NCBI GenBank assembly: GCA_002430835.1
Contig: DJDA01000022.1
Location: 367-34,975 of the forward strand
Direction: 5' to 3'
Source: Brevundimonas sp. UBA5936
GTDB lineage: Bacteria > Pseudomonadota > Alphaproteobacteria > Caulobacterales > Caulobacteraceae
Length of the DNA: 34,609 bases
The notes beneath the pieces were generated by a model that ran no database searches, was not told the DNA's origin, and saw nothing but the letters and a program-made list of their open reading frames with translations. The number at the start of each line of letters is the position of its first letter. The first letter of the stretch is position 1. This document shows, in pieces, positions 24,960-30,661 of the stretch. A program made the position numbers and the translations under genes.

Positions 24960-25307
24960 ATGGCCACCGCAAGCCTGCACCCCGGTTACACCGGCCCCGT
25001 CCGCGACCGCGTCGAGAACTTCCACGGCGCCCAGCTGGTCTATGTCCACTGGGAGGAGCATCTGAACTTCTGCTCGGCGATCACCCTGCCCCTGCCGCCG
25101 CAGACGCCCTTCGCCGCCCTGACCGGCGAGATCCTGCCGTCTCTCTATGCGGTGGATCCGGAATGGGCCGAGGTCGACCTGTCCAAGGCCCGCTGGATGC
25201 TGGACGGCGCCGACTGGACGCCCGATCCGGCCCTGTCGCTGGCCGATCAAGGCGTCGGCCACAAGTCGCTGATCCGCTTCTGGACCGGCCCGTCCGCCAC
25301 GGCCTGA
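24960..25307 (+). CDS. dmpO: Phenol hydroxylase oxygenase gamma subunit P4 (DmpO-like)
   Basis: This 115-residue protein is the small hydroxylase subunit. NFHGAQLVYVHWEEHLNFCSAITLPL, around residues 20-45, and the Trp-containing end are typical of DmpO/PhhO. It has no cofactor motif. AAGGA overlaps the dmpN stop region, and the ATG is at 24960, 13 nt after that stop. The frame is open much further upstream inside dmpN, but that extension is a shadow. It is followed 10 nt later by the reductase gene. Confidence 0.92.
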   Translation: MATASLHPGYTGPVRDRVENFHGAQLVYVHWEEHLNFCSAITLPLPPQTPFAALTGEILPSLYAVDPEWAEVDLSKARWMLDGADWTPDPALSLADQGVGHKSLIRFWTGPSATA

Positions 25308-25317
25308 GGATACGCCG

Positions 25318-26376
25318 ATGCCGACCCTGACCATCGAACCGATCGGCGAGACCATCGAGGTCGCGCCCGGTCAGACCTTGCTGGACGCCTGCCTTCGGGC
25401 CGGCGTCTGGCTGCCCCACGCCTGCGGCCACGGCCTGTGCGGCACCTGCAAGGTCGAGGTGCTGGAAGGCGAAGTCGATCACGGCGGCGCCTCCCCCTTC
25501 GCTCTGATGGATTTCGAGCGCGACGACGGCAAGACCCTGGCCTGCAGCGCCATGCTGCTGGCCGACACGGTTATCGAGGCCGACGTCGATGAGGACGAAG
25601 ACGCCCGCCGCATCACCGTCGACGACTATGTCGGCCAGGTCGAACATCGCGAGATGATCACCCCGGACATCATGGCCCTGTGGCTGCGTCTGGACGGCGC
25701 CGGTCTGGACTTTCAGGCGGGGCAGTACGTCAACCTGCGCCTGCCGGGCATAGAGGGCGCCCGCGCCTTCTCCATCGCCAGCAGCCCGGCCGAGCCGAAC
25801 CTGATCGAACTGCACGTTCGCCGCGTGCCCGGCGGCGCCGGCACCGCCTGGCTGCACGACGAACTGAAGACGGGCGACCGGCTGGAGTTCACCGGGCCGA
25901 TGGGGCGCTTCTACGTCCGCCGCTCGGCCGAGAAGCCGCTGATCTTTCTGGCGGGCGGATCGGGCCTGTCCAGTCCCAAGGGCATGATCCTGGACCTGCT
26001 GGAACAGGGCTATTCAGAGCCGATCACCCTGCTGCACGGCGGACGGCGCCCGTGCGACCTGCATTTCGGCGACCTGTTCCGTCGGCTGGAGAGCGAGCAC
26101 GACAACTTCCGCTATGTCCCCACCGTCTCCCAGCCCGAGGCCGACGACGTCTGGGACGGCGAGACCGGCTATGTCCACGAAGCGGCCGAACGGCTGTTCG
26201 AAGGACGGTTCAGCGGCTGTCAGGCCTATCTGTGCGGGCCGCCGCCGATGATCGAGGCGGGCGTCATCGCCCTGATGAAGGGCCGCCTGTTCGAGCGGGA
26301 CATCTTCATGGAGCGGTTCCTGACGGCCGGCGACGCCGAGGCGACGGCGCGCTCGCCCCTGTTCCGCAAGATCTGA
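25318..26376 (+). CDS. dmpP: Phenol hydroxylase reductase P5 (DmpP-like)
   Basis: This 352-residue flavoprotein passes electrons from NAD(P)H to the hydroxylase. The N-terminal plant-type [2Fe-2S] domain has Cys36, Cys41, Cys44 and Cys76 (CGHGLCGTC ... ACSA). The FAD domain follows with RAFSIASSP near residue 155. The nucleotide domain has GGSGLSSPKGM and the C-terminal CGPPPMIEAG. Four cysteines in the expected spacing suggest a working cluster. It is the last catalytic gene of the dmp operon. No separate DmpQ-type ferredoxin, which protects catechol 2,3-dioxygenase, is present, as expected for an ortho pathway. Confidence 0.96.
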   Translation: MPTLTIEPIGETIEVAPGQTLLDACLRAGVWLPHACGHGLCGTCKVEVLEGEVDHGGASPFALMDFERDDGKTLACSAMLLADTVIEADVDEDEDARRITVDDYVGQVEHREMITPDIMALWLRLDGAGLDFQAGQYVNLRLPGIEGARAFSIASSPAEPNLIELHVRRVPGGAGTAWLHDELKTGDRLEFTGPMGRFYVRRSAEKPLIFLAGGSGLSSPKGMILDLLEQGYSEPITLLHGGRRPCDLHFGDLFRRLESEHDNFRYVPTVSQPEADDVWDGETGYVHEAAERLFEGRFSGCQAYLCGPPPMIEAGVIALMKGRLFERDIFMERFLTAGDAEATARSPLFRKI

Positions 26377-26384
26377 CGCCGAAA

Positions 26385-26408
26385 CGCCGCGTCTGAGGGG
26401 GCGCGGCG
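26385..26408 (+). other. Hairpin after dmpP
   Basis: A 7-bp perfect stem (CGCCGCG / CGCGGCG) with a 10-nt loop lies directly after the dmpP stop. There is no T run, so it is not a good terminator. It may stabilise the dmp mRNA end or reduce read-through. Confidence 0.3.
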
Positions 26409-26432
26409 CAATCCAAAACCGGGCGGGTTCGA

Positions 26433-26450
26433 CCGGCGCACCCGCGCCGG
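26433..26450 (+). other. Tight hairpin between dmpP and the outer-membrane gene
   Basis: CCGGCGC / GCGCCGG encloses a 4-nt loop, a perfect and very stable stem without a T run. Together with the hairpin at 26385 it could set different transcript levels for the hydroxylase genes and the following outer-membrane protein. Confidence 0.35.
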
Positions 26451-26490
26451 ACGGCGGCCTGCGCCCAAAAACCAAGGGAGGGAAACGACA

Positions 26491-27390
26491 ATGAAAACAC
26501 CGAAAATAACGACAGCCTTGATGGCCGCCAGCTTGGCCATCGGCATCACAGACGCGGCCCATGCAGGCGAAACGCGCGGCACGGCCTATGCCGACGGCGC
26601 CGAATCCCTGGGCGTGGCGCAACTGCCGCCGCCCGGAACCTATCTGCTGACCTACACCAACTATTACACCGCCGACCGCCTGAACGACGGCGACGGCGAC
26701 AACCTGGTCCCCGACTTCTCGCTCAACGCCTTCGCCAACATCGCCCGGGTGGTCCACGTCAGCGACAAGACCTTTCTGGGCGCCACGGTCGCCGCCCACG
26801 CCCTGATCCCGGTCGTCAATCTGGACGTCAAGGCAGGCGGTCAGAGCCAGAGCAATTTCGGCCTGGGCGACATCATCGTCAGCCCGCTGGTGCTGGGCTG
26901 GAAGAAGGGCGACTGGAACCTGGTGGCCACCGTCGACACCTTCATTCCCACCGGCGACTACAAGGCGGGCGACCTGGCCAACATCGGCCGCAACTACTGG
27001 ACGTTCGAACCGGTCTTCGCCGCCACCTACGCCCAGCCCGGCGGCGGCTGGGAGGCCTCGGCCAAGGTGATGTACGACTTCAACACCACCAACGACGACA
27101 CCGACTACAAATCGGGCCAAAGCCTGCACACCGACGCGGCGGTGGCCTACACTACGGGCAAGCTGACGTTGGGCCTGACCGGCTACTATTACCGCCAGAC
27201 CACCGACGACAAGATCGCCGGCGTCCGCGTCGGTCCCGACGGCGTGCGCGGCGAGGCCTTCGCCCTCGGCCCCCTGGTCCGTTACGTCGTGGGGAACGTG
27301 CCGATCACCGCCCAGTGGCAGCACGAGTTCCACGCCGAGAACCGCCCCCAGGGCGACAAGCTCTGGGTGAAGGCGGCCTTCCGCTTCTGA
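26491..27390 (+). CDS. Outer-membrane MetA-pathway-of-phenol-degradation-type protein
   Basis: The product has 299 residues with a signal peptide (MKTPKITTALMAASLAIGI, cleavage near AHA-G). The mature part is rich in aromatic, Asn and Asp residues and ends in a beta-barrel-like AAFRF with a terminal Phe, which fits an outer-membrane beta-barrel. It resembles the SphA/Phenol_MetA_deg group, often found next to aromatic degradation genes and thought to help substrate uptake. AAGGGAGG lies 8 nt before the ATG. It follows dmpP by 114 nt containing two hairpins, so it may be co-transcribed with or separate from dmp. The uptake role is inference. Confidence 0.82.
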   Translation: MKTPKITTALMAASLAIGITDAAHAGETRGTAYADGAESLGVAQLPPPGTYLLTYTNYYTADRLNDGDGDNLVPDFSLNAFANIARVVHVSDKTFLGATVAAHALIPVVNLDVKAGGQSQSNFGLGDIIVSPLVLGWKKGDWNLVATVDTFIPTGDYKAGDLANIGRNYWTFEPVFAATYAQPGGGWEASAKVMYDFNTTNDDTDYKSGQSLHTDAAVAYTTGKLTLGLTGYYYRQTTDDKIAGVRVGPDGVRGEAFALGPLVRYVVGNVPITAQWQHEFHAENRPQGDKLWVKAAFRF

Positions 27391-27403
27391 TCGACGTCTT
27401 TTG

Positions 27404-27452
27404 GCGGCGCCCCGGGCATCCGATTTCGGCATTACGGCTCCAGGGGCGCCGC
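27404..27452. other. 10-bp inverted repeat after the outer-membrane gene
   Basis: GCGGCGCCCC at 27404-27413 pairs perfectly with GGGGCGCCGC at 27443-27452 across a 29-nt spacer. It lies 13 nt after the stop. The large loop and short T run (three T from 27458) make it a weak terminator candidate. Confidence 0.35.
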
Positions 27453-27533
27453 AGGCGTTTCATTTGAGGCGGAGCATTGGAGCCGGCCCGCTTCGGGAGC
27501 CTGATGTGCACGGCGTAGGCCCAGACAGCAGAA

Positions 27534-27562
27534 AGCCCCCCGGGGCGTTGGCCGTCGGGGCT
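27534..27562 (-). terminator. Probable terminator of the radical SAM/UdgX operon
   Basis: Read on the minus strand, AGCCCC and GGGGCT form a stem around a 17-nt GC-rich loop and are followed by TTCTG. It lies about 80 nt beyond the udgX stop, between convergent genes. The stem is short and the T run weak. The rest of 27391-27641 shows no gene that I can support. Confidence 0.4.
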
Positions 27563-27641
27563 ATGTAAGCTTGGGTGCGGGAGCTGGATTTGGGCGATAC
27601 CTCACACTTAACTTCCTCGCCTGAGATTTCGCCGACAGACT

Positions 27642-29069
27642 CTAAAACTCGGCTGATGCGGCCGCGAGGTCCGCCAGAAATCTGGCGCGTTCGCTATCCC
27701 TCCTAGCCGGATCAGGCAGGCGCAGCAGATAGGCGGGATGCACCGTAAGAAGCACACGCGCGCCGTCTGCCGTCGTCATGACCCGACCGCGCTCGGTCTG
27801 CACGGCAGGCTTCCGGCCAAGCACCGCCAGACCCGCCGTCGCGCCCAGCGCCAGGATCAGCCGGGGCTTCACCAGACGCCGCTCGTGATCCAGCCACCAG
27901 CGGCAGGCCTGGACCTCGGCTGCATTGGGCGTCTTGTGCAAGCGACGCTTGCCGCGCGGCTCGTGCTTGAAGTGCTTCACCGCATTGGTGAGGTAGAGAT
28001 CGCGTCGGTTCAGTCCCACCTCTTCAAACGCCGCGCCCAGAAGACGGCCCGCAGGTCCGACGAACGGTCGCCCGACCAGATCCTCCTGATCCCCCGGCTG
28101 CTCGCCCACAACCATCAGAGCAGCGCGCTTCGGCCCCTCGCCGCAAACGCCCTGGGTGGCGTCACGCCATAGCGGACAGCGGCGGCACCCCTGAACGCCG
28201 CGCGCCAATTCATCCAGGCTTTCGGGAGCCAGATCGTCAGTCGCCGCGCGATCGACCACAGGCGCGCGGACGCGCTGGAACCTGTCGTTGGGTCGAGACG
28301 TGGGGCGGGTCACCATGGCTTCGGTGCGAACCGACGCGGCGGCCATCAGTTCCGGGATCAGCGCCGCCTCAGGCAGGTTCTTCCAATAGCGCTTGGGCAT
28401 TTCCGACTGCATCGCCTGAGGCCGCAGCCGCGCCGGATTGAAGGTCGAGGCGTAGTAGGTGCGCCAGAGATCCTCCATGGCGTCCTCGGTCGGAGCCTGC
28501 GCCTGCTCGGCGGCGGGGCGGCAGGCCAACGCCTCGCCGTTCCAATGAGCTGAGCCGTCCGGCGTCAGGATCGTCCATCGCATGGCGCTGAATCGACGGA
28601 CAAAGAAAGGAGCCGTCGCCTGCAGCACGCGATGCGCCGGCTCGAACCAAGCGACCCAGTGTTCGCCTGCCTCATCCTCGGCCTGTCGGAAGCGAACGAA
28701 GGCCTTCATCTTGTGGGCGGCGCGGCGCACAGCCTTCACCCGATCAGCCGCCTCGGCCATGTCCCGATCAGACAGGACGGCCAGCAGGTCAGGCTGACCC
28801 TTCAAGCGCCACAGCAGGCGATACATCAGATCAAAGCGATCCTCGGATCGATGCTGAATCAACTGCGCCGCCATCTCCATGAAGGCGCGCGGGGCGTTGA
28901 ATGCGCCCTCGACTTCGGGAAGAGCCGCCGCCTCGTCGAACAGGTCGCCGCGCGAATGGCCCACGACGAACCGCACCTGTGCCGGCTCAACGCCCGCCAA
29001 CCGCAAACGCCGCGCCGCCTCGCGCCAGCCGTCGAAGTCAAGCGGATCAGCCAGGACAAAACTCCGCAT
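27642..29069 (-). CDS. udgX: DUF4130-UdgX fusion: uracil-DNA glycosylase of the cross-linking type
   Basis: The product has 475 residues. The first 250 form a DUF4130-type domain (FNPARLRPQAMQSEMPKRYW near 210-229). The rest is a family-4-like uracil-DNA glycosylase. GEQPGDQED (322-330) and VGPAGRLL form the active-site motif, and HPAYLLR (444-450) the second motif. KRRLH (374-378) matches the UdgX KRRIH loop, whose histidine, here His378, attaches covalently to the abasic site after uracil removal. Cys295 and Cys298 (GCRRCPLW), with Cys389 and another residue, probably bind a [4Fe-4S] cluster. The ATG shares one base with the stop of the radical SAM gene. An extension to 29174 is a shadow. 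Confidence 0.92.
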   Translation of the reverse strand: MRSFVLADPLDFDGWREAARRLRLAGVEPAQVRFVVGHSRGDLFDEAAALPEVEGAFNAPRAFMEMAAQLIQHRSEDRFDLMYRLLWRLKGQPDLLAVLSDRDMAEAADRVKAVRRAAHKMKAFVRFRQAEDEAGEHWVAWFEPAHRVLQATAPFFVRRFSAMRWTILTPDGSAHWNGEALACRPAAEQAQAPTEDAMEDLWRTYYASTFNPARLRPQAMQSEMPKRYWKNLPEAALIPELMAAASVRTEAMVTRPTSRPNDRFQRVRAPVVDRAATDDLAPESLDELARGVQGCRRCPLWRDATQGVCGEGPKRAALMVVGEQPGDQEDLVGRPFVGPAGRLLGAAFEEVGLNRRDLYLTNAVKHFKHEPRGKRRLHKTPNAAEVQACRWWLDHERRLVKPRLILALGATAGLAVLGRKPAVQTERGRVMTTADGARVLLTVHPAYLLRLPDPARRDSERARFLADLAAASAEF

Positions 29070-30310
29070 CAGAACAGGCTCAACTGCTCGGCCTTGCGAC
29101 GAGGGGCCAGGCGCGCACGCAGGTCCGCCGCATCGGTCAGGCCGCCGGGCGTCCAATCCAGCGCCGTGATCCACGGCCGCACCGCCTCGATAGAGCGCGT
29201 CAACCGCCCCACGTCCTCCAACCGCAAGGTCCGATGCCGCCGCACGGACAGGATGCGGTCAACCGCCTTCACGCCCAGCCCTGGCACCCTCAGCAGCGTT
29301 TCACGCGCTGCACGGTTCACATCGACGGGAAAGGCCTCCCGCCGCCGCAGGGCCCAGGCCAGTTTGGGATCGACGGCCAGATCCAGCATTCCATCATCCG
29401 TCCCCTCCCCGATCTCGGGCGCGGTGAAGCCGTAGAATCGCATCAGCCAATCGGCCTGATAAAGCCGGTGTTCGCGCATCAGCGGCGGCTTGGTGGGCGG
29501 CAACAGGCTGGAGCCGTCGGGAATGGGGCTGAAGGCGGAATAATAGACCCGGCGCAGGCCGTAACCGCCATACAGGGCGGCGCTGCGCGCCATGATCTCC
29601 GTGTCCGGCGCCCCGTCGGCGCCGACGATCAACTGGGTCGACTGTCCCGCGGGGGCGAAGGCGGGCGGGCGTTTGCGGTCCTTCTTTTCGGGCCGGGCCG
29701 CTTCCAGCTTCAGCCGTACCTGCCCCATGGCCTTGCGGATTGTCCGCGCGTCCTTTTCGGGAGCCAGTCGGCCCAAGGCCTCGTCGCGAGGCAGTTCGAT
29801 GTTGGCGGACAAGCGATCGGCATAGAGGCCCGCCTGCTCGACCAGCCGCGCGTCCGCCTCCGGGATCAGCTTCAGATGGATGTAACCGCGAAAGTGGTGG
29901 TCTTCGCGCAATCGCCGCGCGACCTCGACCAGCTGCTCCATGGTGTAGTCGCCGTTGCGGATCACCCCCGACGACAGGAACAAGCCCTCGATATAGTTGC
30001 GCTTGTAGAAGGCCAGGGTCAGGTCCACGACCTCCTGCACCGTGAAACGCGCCCGCTCGACGTTCGATGACACCCGGTTGATGCAATAGGCGCAGTCGTA
30101 GATGCAGAAGTTGGTCAGCAGGATTTTCAGCAAGCTGACGCACCGGCCGTCCGGCGTATAGGCGTGACAGATGCCCATGCCCTCGGTCGAGCCGATCCCG
30201 CGACCGCCCAAGGAATCTCGTTTAGCCGAACCCGATGAGGCGCATGAAGCGTCATATTTCGCCGCATCCGCCAGCACCGCCAGCTTTCGTCTCAAATCAA
30301 TCTGCGCCAT
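29069..30310 (-). CDS. Putative DNA repair/modification radical SAM protein (UdgX partner)
   Basis: The product is 413 residues. Cys69, Cys73 and Cys76 (FCIYDCAYC) make the CX3CX2C motif for the SAM-binding [4Fe-4S] cluster of a TIM-barrel radical SAM enzyme. LLRVPGLGVKAVDRIL (about 340-356) is a helix-hairpin-helix DNA-binding motif. The protein ends in QLSLF, the consensus shape of a beta-clamp-binding peptide. It belongs to the family of radical SAM proteins regularly linked to UDG/DUF4130 genes; the reaction is unknown. The start at MAQIDLRRK lacks a ribosome binding site and lies 2 nt from a LexA box. Translation continues into udgX through a 1-base overlap. Confidence 0.92.
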   Translation of the reverse strand: MAQIDLRRKLAVLADAAKYDASCASSGSAKRDSLGGRGIGSTEGMGICHAYTPDGRCVSLLKILLTNFCIYDCAYCINRVSSNVERARFTVQEVVDLTLAFYKRNYIEGLFLSSGVIRNGDYTMEQLVEVARRLREDHHFRGYIHLKLIPEADARLVEQAGLYADRLSANIELPRDEALGRLAPEKDARTIRKAMGQVRLKLEAARPEKKDRKRPPAFAPAGQSTQLIVGADGAPDTEIMARSAALYGGYGLRRVYYSAFSPIPDGSSLLPPTKPPLMREHRLYQADWLMRFYGFTAPEIGEGTDDGMLDLAVDPKLAWALRRREAFPVDVNRAARETLLRVPGLGVKAVDRILSVRRHRTLRLEDVGRLTRSIEAVRPWITALDWTPGGLTDAADLRARLAPRRKAEQLSLF

Positions 30311-30312
30311 TT

Positions 30313-30327
30313 GTTCATGATACGTTC
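30313..30327 (-). promoter_or_regulatory. LexA (SOS) box of the radical SAM/UdgX operon
   Basis: GTTC-ATGATAC-GTTC on the plus strand is an exact match to the alphaproteobacterial LexA consensus GTTC-N7-GTTC. It ends 2 nt before the radical SAM start. On the minus strand the spacer reads GTATCAT, so a -10-like TATCAT (30317-30322) lies inside the box, 6 nt before the ATG. Bound LexA would cover the promoter, and the transcript could be nearly leaderless. Confidence 0.75.
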
Positions 30328-30341
30328 CGGCCGTGGGATGA

Positions 30342-30356
30342 TCCAGCTTGGCTGGA
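30342..30356. other. Short inverted repeat between the cox and repair operons
   Basis: TCCAGC / GCTGGA encloses a 3-nt loop. There is no T run on either strand. It could slow read-through from the cox operon into the SOS operon, or be part of the promoter. The evidence is weak. Confidence 0.25.
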
Positions 30357-30364
30357 GCGATTTC

Positions 30365-30661
30365 TCAGAACGCCAGCGGTGCGGTCTGCCAGGTCACGCC
30401 GACGGCGGCGACCAGAGCGCCTGTTAAGGCGACTCGCCGCTCCCATCGGCCCGGCTCATCCGGCGCCGGACGCCGCGCCATAGCGAAGGCCGCGACGGCG
30501 ATCAGCGTCAGACACAGAAGGCTGAAACCCAATCCGATCCAGCGACCAGCGGCCGCCTCGGTCGAGGACCACACGTCTGCGGCGCTGGCCAACAGGTAAA
30601 GCCCCAGAAAATGCGCGGCCCAGATCAGCAGCCCTGCCGTCATCGCCAGCCAGCGCCTCAT
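30365..30661 (-). CDS. Small membrane protein at the end of the cox operon
   Basis: This 98-residue protein has three predicted membrane helices (about 5-27, 40-62 and 75-95). It contains AAHFLGLYLLAS and a basic RRPAPDEPGRWERR loop. It does not match classical subunit IV or CtaG by eye. The start overlaps the oxidase stop by 4 nt (ATGA), so it is very likely co-translated and may be an accessory or assembly subunit. The function is unknown. Confidence 0.7.
   Translation of the reverse strand: MRRWLAMTAGLLIWAAHFLGLYLLASAADVWSSTEAAAGRWIGLGFSLLCLTLIAVAAFAMARRPAPDEPGRWERRVALTGALVAAVGVTWQTAPLAF

Noticed and set aside
23345..24967. 540-codon minus-strand frame opposite dmpN
   Set aside because: It is a shadow: dmpN on the plus strand has all diiron ligands, and the antisense product has only low-complexity Val/Gly/Asp-rich sequence.
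27391..27641. Insertion or attachment site in the somewhat different-looking gap before udgX
   Set aside because: There are no transposase remnants, target duplications or tRNA end. The stems are explained by convergent terminators.
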